From positions 134,537 to 198,536 of the forward strand of contig NZ_JBLOBF010000002.1 in the NCBI RefSeq assembly GCF_047785965.1: a DNA stretch of 64,000 nucleotides. Reading direction: 5' to 3'. The translations under genes were made by a program, and so were the position numbers. The stretch is from Caldisericum exile_A (GTDB lineage: Bacteria > Caldisericota > Caldisericia > Caldisericales > Caldisericaceae). Of this stretch, positions 7,094-14,602 are shown piece after piece. The stretch's first letter is position 1; each line of letters begins with the position of its first letter. The notes under the pieces were generated by a model. It saw only the letters and a program-made list of their open reading frames with translations. It was not told the origin of the DNA and did not search any database.

Positions 7094-8302
7094 ATGGAGA
7101 AAATTATTGCACACATAGACATGGATGCATTTTTCGCATCAATTGAGCAAGCAAGAAGACCATGGCTTAAAGGGAAACCAATAGGAATAACAAATCACCC
7201 TGATGGAAGATCGGTTATTGCAACAGCTTCATATGAAGCACGTACCTATGGCATTAAATCGGGAATGCCCGTTAAAGAAGCACTAAAATTATTTCCTAAT
7301 CTTATTTTAGTAAAAGGAGATATGAACTTATATGAAAAAATTTCCGATGAAATTTACGAAATCCTTATAAGATATGCACCAACTGTTGAAAGATTCTCAA
7401 TTGACGAAGCGTTCTTAGATCTTACATATAAGGTAAAAGATTATGAGGAAGCAAGAGCTATTGGATTAGAGATCAAAAAGGAAATTTTCGATAAATTTTC
7501 GCTTCCATCAACCATAGGCATAAGTTATAACAAGCTCATTGCAAAAATTGCATCAAAAGAAGCAAAACCAAATGGCCTACTTGTTATTACAAAAGAGGAG
7601 GCTGATACTTTTCTTAGAAAACTTCAAGTATCAAAAATACCTGGGGTAGGTAAAAAGATAGAAGAAGTTTTAAAGAAGAAATTCAATGTGGAAACCATAG
7701 AACAGCTCCAGAAAATCGGAATCAACGAACTTATTAAAGTTTTCCACACTTATGGTGTTTTTATCTATAATGCAGCACATGGCGTAGATAATTCTGAAGT
7801 TGTAGCAGAGTTCGAAAAAGAGGAAGAAAAATCTATAGGTAATTCAACAACTCTAGATTTTGACACAGACGACATCGAAGTTATAAAAGGAGTTTTAAGA
7901 AGATTGTCTTCCAACATTTGCTATAGGCTAAGACTAAAAAGTTTACTTGCCAAGAGAATCACTCTTACAATAAGATATGAGGATTTTTCAACATTTTCTC
8001 ATAGTAAAAACATCGAAAAAACAAACCTTGATTCTCAAATTTATCAGGAAGTATTAAAATTGTTTTTCGAAATTTACAGTGGACAAAAGGTTCGTCTTCT
8101 TGGAGTTTCAGCAACACATTTGAGTCATATACCTTACACACTTTTTAACCACAATGAAGAAAAAAATGAAAAGTTATTAACTGCCATTGATAAAGTAAGA
8201 AATAAAATAGGCAACGAAAGTATAAGCTATGCAAACAGCGTGAATTTAAAGTTTAGACTTGCAAATAAAAAAATCAGCGGAGGTAATTCCTCCGCTTTAT
8301 AA
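7094..8302 (+). CDS. dinB: DNA polymerase IV (Y-family)
   Basis: Error-prone translesion polymerase of 402 residues. Catalytic acidic residues are D9 in HIDMDAFFA and D104/E105 in FSIDEAFLDLT. The steric and finger motifs VIATASYEARTYGIKSGMP and the helix-hairpin-helix IPGVGKKIEEVLKK (near 180) are intact. A little-finger domain follows from about 245. I see no clear C-terminal beta-clamp motif. Single gene behind a consensus TTGACA/TATAAT promoter with the ATG at the predicted +1. No LexA-like palindrome was noticed. The last codons are formed by a terminator hairpin shared with the convergent operon. Confidence 0.93.
   Translation: MEKIIAHIDMDAFFASIEQARRPWLKGKPIGITNHPDGRSVIATASYEARTYGIKSGMPVKEALKLFPNLILVKGDMNLYEKISDEIYEILIRYAPTVERFSIDEAFLDLTYKVKDYEEARAIGLEIKKEIFDKFSLPSTIGISYNKLIAKIASKEAKPNGLLVITKEEADTFLRKLQVSKIPGVGKKIEEVLKKKFNVETIEQLQKIGINELIKVFHTYGVFIYNAAHGVDNSEVVAEFEKEEEKSIGNSTTLDFDTDDIEVIKGVLRRLSSNICYRLRLKSLLAKRITLTIRYEDFSTFSHSKNIEKTNLDSQIYQEVLKLFFEIYSGQKVRLLGVSATHLSHIPYTLFNHNEEKNEKLLTAIDKVRNKIGNESISYANSVNLKFRLANKKISGGNSSAL
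8276..8296. terminator. Terminator hairpin between dinB and mmdB, inside the dinB 3' end
   Basis: AGCGGAGG (8276-8283) pairs perfectly with CCTCCGCT (8289-8296) around a five-base loop. On the minus strand it is followed by TGATTTTTTTATT, so it should end the mmdADCB transcript well. On the plus strand the tail is only TTTAT. The hairpin encodes the last residues of DinB. Confidence 0.75.
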
Positions 8303-8319
8303 ATCTACAATTCAAGTCT

Positions 8320-9438
8320 TTAGTGCGTAAGAAGAGTTATGAGAATTCCCGCAACTACTGCAGTGCCAATAACACCTGATACATTGGGCCCCATTGCATG
8401 CATAAGTAAAAAGTTTCCAGGGTTTTCCTCTTGGCCAACTTTTTGAGAAACCCTTGCAGACATAGGCACAGCAGACACACCAGCAGAACCAATAAGAGGA
8501 TTGACCTTTCCGCCTGTAAAAATGTAAAATAATTTTCCTATAAGGAGTCCTCCAACTGTCCCTTCACCAAATGCTACTACTCCGAGAACTATAATTTCAA
8601 CTGTTTTTAAGGTTAGGAATGTATCTCCTTTCATTGTAGAACCAACTGTGGTTGCAAGAAAAATAGTTGCAATATTAATCAATTCATTCGCAGCTGTATG
8701 CGTAAGCCTTTCAACAACACCAGATTCCCTAAAAATGTTTCCAAGCATCAACGCACCGATAAGAGGAACAATTGGTGGAAACAAAAGACCTACAAGAATT
8801 GTTACAACTATGGGGAAAATTATTTTTTCCAATCTTGAAACAGGACGAAGTTGTTCCATTACGACACTTCTCTCTTTCTTAGTAGTAAGAAGTCTCATTA
8901 TCGGTGGTTGAATGATCGGAACCATAGACATATATGTATAAGCAGCTACAGCAATTGGACCTAACAAATGGGGTGCAAGTTTTACTGTAGTATAAATTGC
9001 AGTAGGTCCATCAGCACCACCTATAATACCAATTGATGCAGCTTCTTTTATATTAAACCCAAGAAGAAGCGAAAAAAGTAATGCAATAAAAATACCAAAT
9101 TGTGCACCTGCCCCCATAAGCATTGTCCACGGATTTGCAATAAGCGGACCAAAATCTGTCATTGCACCAATGCCCATAAAAATAATTATTGGAAGAAGTT
9201 CAGTCTCAACAAGTGATTTATAGATAATATAGAAGAAACCATTTGGAGGATCAGCAATGCCCGAAAGCGGCAGATTAGCAAGAAGTACTCCAAAGCCAAT
9301 CGGAAGCATTAAAAGCGGCTCTGCGTCCTTAAAAATTGCAAGGTAGATTAGTATAATTGCAATAACAATCATTATTATTTCTTTTATTGTTAATGCAGCA
9401 AAACCCGAAAGAGATAATATGTTTAAAAGTCCACCCAT
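8320..9438 (-). CDS. mmdB: Na+-translocating decarboxylase beta subunit
   Basis: Integral membrane subunit (372 residues, about nine to eleven hydrophobic helices) of the OadB/GcdB/MmdB family. It removes CO2 from carboxybiotin and couples this to export of Na+. Conserved segments include GADGPTAIYTTVKLAPHLLGPIAVAAYTYM near the middle and the re-entrant GNIFRESGVVERL and GSAGVSAVPMSARV regions. Final gene of an alpha-delta-gamma-beta cluster, the same order as mmdADCB of methylmalonyl-CoA decarboxylase. A terminator lies 24 bases downstream. Glutaconyl-CoA or oxaloacetate as the substrate of the complex cannot be excluded from this subunit alone. Confidence 0.9.
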   Translation of the reverse strand: MGGLLNILSLSGFAALTIKEIIMIVIAIILIYLAIFKDAEPLLMLPIGFGVLLANLPLSGIADPPNGFFYIIYKSLVETELLPIIIFMGIGAMTDFGPLIANPWTMLMGAGAQFGIFIALLFSLLLGFNIKEAASIGIIGGADGPTAIYTTVKLAPHLLGPIAVAAYTYMSMVPIIQPPIMRLLTTKKERSVVMEQLRPVSRLEKIIFPIVVTILVGLLFPPIVPLIGALMLGNIFRESGVVERLTHTAANELINIATIFLATTVGSTMKGDTFLTLKTVEIIVLGVVAFGEGTVGGLLIGKLFYIFTGGKVNPLIGSAGVSAVPMSARVSQKVGQEENPGNFLLMHAMGPNVSGVIGTAVVAGILITLLTH

Positions 9439-9440
9439 AT

Positions 9441-9869
9441 CTACCTCACTATCTTTAAAAGTCTCTTATTTGTGTTTACACTATCCCCAGGTTTTACATA
9501 AACTCCCGCTACTCTCCCATCAAAACCTGCAAAAATTTCATTCTCCATCTTCATTGCTTCGATTGTAAGAAGTACATCGCCTTTTTTAATGGTATCTCCT
9601 TGCTTAACCATCACTTTTAAGATTTTTCCTGGAAGTGGTGCTAAAACATACTCTGCATTATTTTCCACTACCTCATGATTCGTTTCTTCTTTTATATCTT
9701 CAGGCTCTTTTGAATTTGCTTCCTTAATGGCTTCCTTTGGATGTGTCTTATCCACTCCTTTATATTCCTTATAAACCTTTTGTACATTCTCTTTAATAAC
9801 TTCTTCTATTTCAACTTCATAAACTTCAGAGTCTATTCTTATCTTGTAAACCTTATAAACCTTACCCAT
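9441..9869 (-). CDS. mmdC: Biotin carrier (gamma) subunit of the decarboxylase
   Basis: Biotin carrier of 142 residues. The N-terminal 35 residues resemble the short beta stretch of carboxylase carriers. A Lys/Glu/Pro-rich linker (about 40-70) follows, and then a biotinyl-lipoyl domain with EAMKMEN, in which K107 is the biotinylation site 35 residues from the C-terminus. It swings carboxybiotin from the carboxyltransferase to the membrane beta subunit. It overlaps the delta gene by eight bases. The biotin ligase gene birA lies just upstream of this operon, a clear functional link. The linker is Lys/Glu-rich rather than the Pro/Ala-rich type common in mesophiles. Confidence 0.9.
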   Translation of the reverse strand: MGKVYKVYKIRIDSEVYEVEIEEVIKENVQKVYKEYKGVDKTHPKEAIKEANSKEPEDIKEETNHEVVENNAEYVLAPLPGKILKVMVKQGDTIKKGDVLLTIEAMKMENEIFAGFDGRVAGVYVKPGDSVNTNKRLLKIVR

Positions 9870-10188
9870 TTTTCCACCTCTTCTCCTTTATTGATTTAAT
9901 ATAATTAGGCGTTGTCCTTAAAACTCTTACTTCAGATGCTTCTCCTTTTTCGTTAAAATATTTTGCAAGAGCAATACTCAAAGCAACCATCTTTTTAGAT
10001 GTTAACTCCCTGTAGGTTTCTCCGAAAACACCTTTTACTTCCTCCTGAGAACTTTTAATATCTTCTTTTGCACTTAATTTCAGAAACTTAAAAAGATATA
10101 TAACTAAAGCCAATAAAAATAAAATAAACATCGTAATAGTCATTCCATATAATCCAATCATGAATCCTTCTATTATTTGTGAATTCAT
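9862..10188 (-). CDS. mmdD: OadG-family (delta) membrane subunit of the decarboxylase
   Basis: Small subunit of 108 residues with one N-terminal membrane helix (about residues 9-34) followed by a charged cytoplasmic tail. This is the layout of OadG/MmdD subunits, which hold the carboxyltransferase to the membrane beta subunit. The gene sits between alpha and gamma, as in mmdADCB clusters. Sequence conservation in this family is low, so the call rests mainly on topology and position. The C-terminal part (TTPNYIKSIKEKRWKNG) may contact the alpha subunit. Confidence 0.75.
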   Translation of the reverse strand: MNSQIIEGFMIGLYGMTITMFILFLLALVIYLFKFLKLSAKEDIKSSQEEVKGVFGETYRELTSKKMVALSIALAKYFNEKGEASEVRVLRTTPNYIKSIKEKRWKNG

Positions 10189-10196
10189 AAGCCCTC

Positions 10197-11741
10197 CTAC
10201 AGAGGAATGTTTCCATGCTTCTTAGGAACTGAGTCTTCGTGTTTACTCCTCAAGAAGTCAAGCATATAGGAAATGATTTTTCTCGTATCTTTTGGATTGA
10301 TTACATCATCTATATAACCACGTTCTGCTGCAAGATATGGATTTGAAAATTGCTCTCTATATTCCTCAATTTTCTTCTTTCTGATCTCTTCTTTATTTTC
10401 TGCTGTTTCAATTTCCTTTGCAAAAATAATATTTGCGGCTCCTTCTGCACCCATTACTGCAATTTCTGCTTGAGGAAATGCAAATACAGCATCTGCCCCA
10501 AGATGTCTTGAGCACATTGCAATATATGCACCACCATAAGCCTTTCTCATGACGATCGTTATCTTTGGAACTGTTGCTTCCGAATACGCATACAGAATTT
10601 TTGCACCATGTCTTATAACCCCACCGTGTTCTTGTGCTGTCCCTGGCATATAACCAGGGGTATCGACAAATGTAACAAGTGGGATATTAAAAGCATCACA
10701 AAATCGAACAAATCGTGCAATTTTATCGGATGAATTTATATCAAGAACTCCCGCAAGATATGCTGGTTGATTTGCAACAATTCCCACAGTTCTTCCATTA
10801 ATTCTTGCGAATCCAACGACTGCATTCCGGGCAAAATCTTCGTGAACTTCAAAAAAAGTATTTTCATCAACAACCTCGTTTATTACTTCTTTTACATCAA
10901 ATGATAAATTTGGTTCATCTGGCACAATTTCAAGAAGCAATGGAGTTTCACGGTTTGGTAAATCAGGTGTTGCAATCTTAGGTGGATCTTGGAGATAATT
11001 ATCAGGGAGATATGAAAGAAGAGTTTTAGCAATATTTATTGCATCCTCATCATTTTTTGCAAGAAAATGAGCAACACCACTCTTCTCATTATGAACAACG
11101 CCACCACCCAACTGTTCATGAGTTACTTTTTCGCCAGTTACTGCCTCAACTACGTTAGGACCTGTTATGTACATCGTTGCTTGCTCGGTCATTATGATAA
11201 AATCCATCAAGGCAGGAGAATATACTGCACCACCTGCAGTTGGTCCTAACTGCAAAGAGATTTGGGGTATTACACCGGATGCCCTAACATTTCTTAAAAA
11301 GATCTCACCATAACCTCTTAAAGAATCGACACCTTCTTGTATTCTTGCTCCACCAGAGTCGTTCATTGCAACAAAAGGAATACCAAGTTTCATCGCAAGT
11401 TCTTGCATTTTAACGATCTTAAGCGCATGCATCTCCCCAAGAGATCCACCAAGAGAGGTGAAATCCTGAGAATAAAGTGCAACTCTTCTCCCATTTATCA
11501 ATCCAATTCCTGTTACAACACCATCTGCAGGAATAATTTTTTTGTTTAGGCCGAAATAGGTTGAACGAGTTTTTACAAATGGGTCAAATTCCTCAAAAGT
11601 GCCAGGATCGATAAGCAAATTAATTCGCTCACGTGCAGTCAGCTTACCTTTTTGATGTTGCTTTTCAGCAGCTTGAGGATCCAAATTTTTAGTTTTACTC
11701 TTCTTTTCCTCAAGTTGTTTTAATTTGTCTTCAATAGACAT
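10197..11741 (-). CDS. mmdA: Methylmalonyl-CoA decarboxylase alpha subunit (carboxyltransferase)
   Basis: Cytoplasmic carboxyltransferase of 514 residues, of the PccB/MmdA/AccD5 family, which moves CO2 from an acyl-CoA to biotin. Both crotonase-fold halves are visible: GGSLGEMHALKIVKMQELA and SGGARIQEGVDSLRGYGEI in the first, and VDTPGYMPGTAQEHGGVIRHGAK and KAYGGAYIAMCSRHLGAD in the second. I chose the ATG at 11741, which follows GGGAGGT, over an in-frame start at 11807. First gene of the operon behind TTGATT-N17-TACAAT. Partner genes argue for a decarboxylase rather than a carboxylase: a beta membrane pump is present and no biotin carboxylase is. Confidence 0.9.
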   Translation of the reverse strand: MSIEDKLKQLEEKKSKTKNLDPQAAEKQHQKGKLTARERINLLIDPGTFEEFDPFVKTRSTYFGLNKKIIPADGVVTGIGLINGRRVALYSQDFTSLGGSLGEMHALKIVKMQELAMKLGIPFVAMNDSGGARIQEGVDSLRGYGEIFLRNVRASGVIPQISLQLGPTAGGAVYSPALMDFIIMTEQATMYITGPNVVEAVTGEKVTHEQLGGGVVHNEKSGVAHFLAKNDEDAINIAKTLLSYLPDNYLQDPPKIATPDLPNRETPLLLEIVPDEPNLSFDVKEVINEVVDENTFFEVHEDFARNAVVGFARINGRTVGIVANQPAYLAGVLDINSSDKIARFVRFCDAFNIPLVTFVDTPGYMPGTAQEHGGVIRHGAKILYAYSEATVPKITIVMRKAYGGAYIAMCSRHLGADAVFAFPQAEIAVMGAEGAANIIFAKEIETAENKEEIRKKKIEEYREQFSNPYLAAERGYIDDVINPKDTRKIISYMLDFLRSKHEDSVPKKHGNIPL

Positions 11742-11778
11742 ATCTACCTCCCATAGATTTTTGAAAAAATACATCAAA

Positions 11779-11807
11779 ATTGTAACAAATTTTAAATCAA
11801 AAATCAA
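11779..11807 (-). promoter_or_regulatory. Promoter of the mmdADCB operon
   Basis: On the minus strand TTGATT (11802-11807), a 17-base spacer and TACAAT (11779-11784). It leaves a leader of about 30 bases ending in GGGAGGTAGAT before the ATG at 11741. Confidence 0.6.
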
Positions 11808-11843
11808 TAAGAAATGTTAAATTTCTAACAAATTTTTTAAAAA

Positions 11844-12533
11844 TTACTTATAGAAGTTAAGAACGGTTCCACTAAATATTCTCTCAACCTTGTTCCTTGT
11901 TTTTAAAATTAGTTCGCCATAAATCCCCACACCTTCAACAATTCCTCTATAAATATTATTAGACTCTAATTCAATCTCATCATTTAAAAAGATAAGATTT
12001 TCGTTATATTCGTTAACAAAATTTTTAAAGCCGTTTCTTAAAAATTCATTAATCAAATTTTCTTCTTCATCCAAAATTTCATAAAACAAGTGTAATTCGT
12101 TAACTTCACTAAAGTCTGACAAACGTGCAGAAATCTTTTTAAATTCTTCCGAAACTTTATTAGAAACATTTATTCCAATCCCTGCGTAAACATAATCACT
12201 TTTCTCAATGAGAATCCCGCCAAGTTTCTTTCTTCCTACAACTATATCATTTGGCCACTTTACCTTAACACTATTTACATATCGCTTAAGAACTCTTATT
12301 ATAGGAATTGAAAGGAACGTAGAAAAACCAAGAATCTGTTCCAAAGACAATACCTCGGTAAAATACAAACCACCAAAATTAGAATTCCAACTTCTTCCGT
12401 ATTGTCCTCGTCCAAAACGTTGTATATTTGATTGCAAAACAAAAGGTGGATTAAAGAAATTTTTTAATTTCTTAGCAAGATCCATGGTTGAGTCGCATTC
12501 AAAAACTGTTATTATTTCGTTGAAGTATTTCAT
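11844..12533 (-). CDS. birA: Biotin-[acetyl-CoA-carboxylase] ligase
   Basis: Biotin protein ligase of 229 residues that would attach biotin to K107 of the carrier subunit encoded next door. Key motifs: ECDSTMDLAKK at the start, the biotin/AMP loop RFGRGQYGRSW, KWPNDIVVGRKKLGGILIE and GIGINV, then a small C-terminal domain. It lacks the N-terminal helix-turn-helix of bifunctional BirA, so it should be an enzyme only. The ATG follows a minus-strand TATAAT (12539-12544) by five bases with no ribosome-binding site, implying a leaderless mRNA. Confidence 0.9.
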   Translation of the reverse strand: MKYFNEIITVFECDSTMDLAKKLKNFFNPPFVLQSNIQRFGRGQYGRSWNSNFGGLYFTEVLSLEQILGFSTFLSIPIIRVLKRYVNSVKVKWPNDIVVGRKKLGGILIEKSDYVYAGIGINVSNKVSEEFKKISARLSDFSEVNELHLFYEILDEEENLINEFLRNGFKNFVNEYNENLIFLNDEIELESNNIYRGIVEGVGIYGELILKTRNKVERIFSGTVLNFYK

Positions 12534-12538
12534 ATAAA

Positions 12539-12572
12539 ATTATATTTGATTATTGGAATTTTTTGATATCAT
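12539..12572. promoter_or_regulatory. Divergent promoters for birA and moaB
   Basis: The 45-base gap holds a minus-strand TATAAT (12539-12544) five bases before birA. For the plus strand it holds TTGATT (12546-12551) with TATCAT (12567-12572) six bases before moaB. Neither gene has a Shine-Dalgarno sequence. The plus promoter is weaker by consensus and its spacer is only 15 bases. Confidence 0.45.
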
Positions 12573-12578
12573 TAATAT

Positions 12579-13088
12579 ATGGAGAACGTTAAACTAAAAG
12601 TTGCAGTAATCATTGCAAGTGATACAAGAAGCTCCGGCGTAAACAAAGATGAAACAATTCCGATTTTGAAGAAATTCATTGAAGAGTCTAACTGGGTTTT
12701 GATAGATGCATCTATTGTCCCAGATGAAAGAGAACTTCTAAAAGAAAAAATGATCTTCTACGCAGATATTCTAAAAGTTGATTTAATTCTTACAAGTGGA
12801 GGAACAGGCCCATCAAAAAGAGATGTCACACCAGAGGCAACAAGAGATGTTATACAAAAAGAATTGCCAGGTTTTTCTGAAGCAATTAGAATGGAAAGCT
12901 TTAAGACAGTAAAAACTGCTATTCTTTCAAGAGGTATCTCAGGGATTAGAAATGATACATTAATTATTAATCTCCCGGGAAATCCAAAAGGTGCAATAGA
13001 TTCGCTAACAGTAATAAAAGAAGCGATACCTCATTGCATAGAGATAATGCAGGGAAAAGGAGGGTCGAATGGACACGATTCTAAGTGA
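12579..13088 (+). CDS. moaB: MoaB/Mog family molybdopterin protein
   Basis: Protein of 169 residues from the MogA/MoaB family, which adenylylates molybdopterin during molybdenum or tungsten cofactor assembly. The molybdopterin-binding motif TSGGTGPSKRDVTPEA is near residue 67 and LPGNPKGAIDSL near 130. It is the only cofactor gene in the window. The ATG lies six bases past a possible -10 box without a ribosome-binding site. Its 3' end overlaps a roadblock gene by 20 bases, an unusual partner. MoaB and MogA cannot be told apart here with certainty. Confidence 0.85.
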   Translation: MENVKLKVAVIIASDTRSSGVNKDETIPILKKFIEESNWVLIDASIVPDERELLKEKMIFYADILKVDLILTSGGTGPSKRDVTPEATRDVIQKELPGFSEAIRMESFKTVKTAILSRGISGIRNDTLIINLPGNPKGAIDSLTVIKEAIPHCIEIMQGKGGSNGHDSK

Positions 13089-13419
13089 ACTTTCAAAGGT
13101 TGAAGGAGTAAGAGGCGTTGCAGTTGTAAGTACTGATGGATTAATAGTGGAAGCAAACCTACCACAAGATCTTGATCCAGATGCAGTTGCTGGTATGTGT
13201 GCAACAAGTTTTAGAAACAGTGTAACCACAGCAAAGGTCCTTGGTTCAGGAAAAGTAAAACATGTACTTATTGAAACAGATACAGACTTTATCATTTTTT
13301 CATCGCTTGGAAATGGATTCCTTGCAGTTGTTTCAAGTAGAAAAGTAAATCTCGGATATTTAAGGATAAAAATTGACAAGGCAGTGAAAGAAATCAAAGA
13401 GAAAATGTTAGAGGAGTAA
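13069..13419 (+). CDS. Roadblock/LC7 domain protein
   Basis: Protein of 116 residues made almost entirely of one roadblock/LC7 domain. It has the typical opening LSKVEGVRGVAVVSTDGLIVEA, a central helix (DAVAGMCATSFRNSVTTAKVLG) and HVLIETDTDFIIFSSLGNGFLAVV. Bacterial members form dimers and often regulate small Ras-like GTPases (MglB is the best-known case), but no GTPase gene is nearby. The start overlaps moaB by 20 bases with an AGGAGGGT site inside moaB, so the two are co-translated. Role unknown. Confidence 0.8.
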   Translation: MDTILSELSKVEGVRGVAVVSTDGLIVEANLPQDLDPDAVAGMCATSFRNSVTTAKVLGSGKVKHVLIETDTDFIIFSSLGNGFLAVVSSRKVNLGYLRIKIDKAVKEIKEKMLEE

Positions 13420-13477
13420 AAAACCTTCATACTTTTTTCACAATTTATGCTTAAAATTAATTTGTTGGAGGTGAATT

Positions 13478-14602
13478 ATGGAAGAATTTGAGCATCACGA
13501 AAGAAAAGGTTGGATAGTCTATCTTGTTGTAGGTATTATTATCGGAAGTATTTTGGGTGGCATCTTTGGAACTTTTATCGTGTTTAAAAACCCAACCATT
13601 TTCCCTTGGATCCTGAGCCAAACACCACAAACTCAAATTGGTACAAATCAAACACAAGTTCAAGTACCCACCAATCTCATTGATATACAAAACCAAGTAG
13701 AAGAAGTTGCTAACAAAGTTTCACCTGCCGTTGTGAGGATTGTCTCTACAACCCAAGTCATATCTCCATTTTTCCTCCAGGTTATTCCACAAGAAGGATT
13801 GGGCTCTGGTGTAATAATAAGAGAAGATGGTTTAATATTAACAAATAATCATGTTATTGCAGATGCTACAAAAATCGAAGTAACATTAAGTAATGGCAAA
13901 ACTTATAAAGGTGAAGTTTTAGGAGCAGATCCAATTTCAGATCTTGCCCTTGTAAAAATTAATGCAACAAACCTTCCGACAGCTCCGTTAGGTGATTCAT
14001 CAAAAGTTAAAGTTGGTGAATTTGTAGTAGCAATAGGGAATCCTTATGGTCTTGACCATACTGTAACTTTTGGAGTTATTTCTGCTGTAGAAAGAAACAT
14101 AGATACGGGCAACAACACAATGTATGGAGTAATCCAAACTGACGCTGCCATTAATCCAGGTAATAGCGGTGGACCCTTAGTGAACCTCAAAGGAGAAGTT
14201 ATAGGAATCAATACGATGATCTATCAGAATGCACAAGGTCTTGGATTTGCAGTATCTTCAAATACAGCAAAGAAAGTTATAGATAGTATATTAAAGACGG
14301 GGAAAGTAAGATGGCCGTATCTTGGCATACAAGTTACAACAATGACACAAGAAATTGCAAACTCATATAATATCGCTTATACTGAGGGAGCGTTTGTTGT
14401 CGATGTAGTAGTTGGCAGTCCTGCATATATGGGAGGAATTAGAAAATATGATGTAATTACGGCAGTAAACGGAAAAGCAATTAAAACAGCAGATGACCTA
14501 ATTTCAACAATAAGAAATTATTCGCCAAACGACAGGGTAACAATAACAGTTTCGAGAAATGGTAAAATGATGGACCTTCAGGTTGTGCTTGGCTCAAAGT
14601 AG
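13478..14602 (+). CDS. HtrA/DegP-like serine protease, membrane-anchored
   Basis: Serine protease of 374 residues for extracytoplasmic protein quality control. A short charged N-terminus precedes a membrane segment (residues 12-36), and a Gln/Thr-rich linker follows. The trypsin-like domain has the catalytic triad H125 (TNNHVIADA), D155 (DPISDLALV) and S230 (NPGNSGGP). A single PDZ domain spans roughly 280-370. A GGAGG site stands six bases before the ATG. Probably monocistronic, with its stop directly abutting the convergent priA stop with no space for a separate terminator. Confidence 0.92.
   Translation: MEEFEHHERKGWIVYLVVGIIIGSILGGIFGTFIVFKNPTIFPWILSQTPQTQIGTNQTQVQVPTNLIDIQNQVEEVANKVSPAVVRIVSTTQVISPFFLQVIPQEGLGSGVIIREDGLILTNNHVIADATKIEVTLSNGKTYKGEVLGADPISDLALVKINATNLPTAPLGDSSKVKVGEFVVAIGNPYGLDHTVTFGVISAVERNIDTGNNTMYGVIQTDAAINPGNSGGPLVNLKGEVIGINTMIYQNAQGLGFAVSSNTAKKVIDSILKTGKVRWPYLGIQVTTMTQEIANSYNIAYTEGAFVVDVVVGSPAYMGGIRKYDVITAVNGKAIKTADDLISTIRNYSPNDRVTITVSRNGKMMDLQVVLGSK

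Noticed and set aside
13005..13430. 141-codon open frame on the minus strand opposite the roadblock gene
   Set aside because: It is antisense to the roadblock gene, whose protein fits a known domain over its full length. The antisense product is low-complexity and hydrophobic, with no motif.
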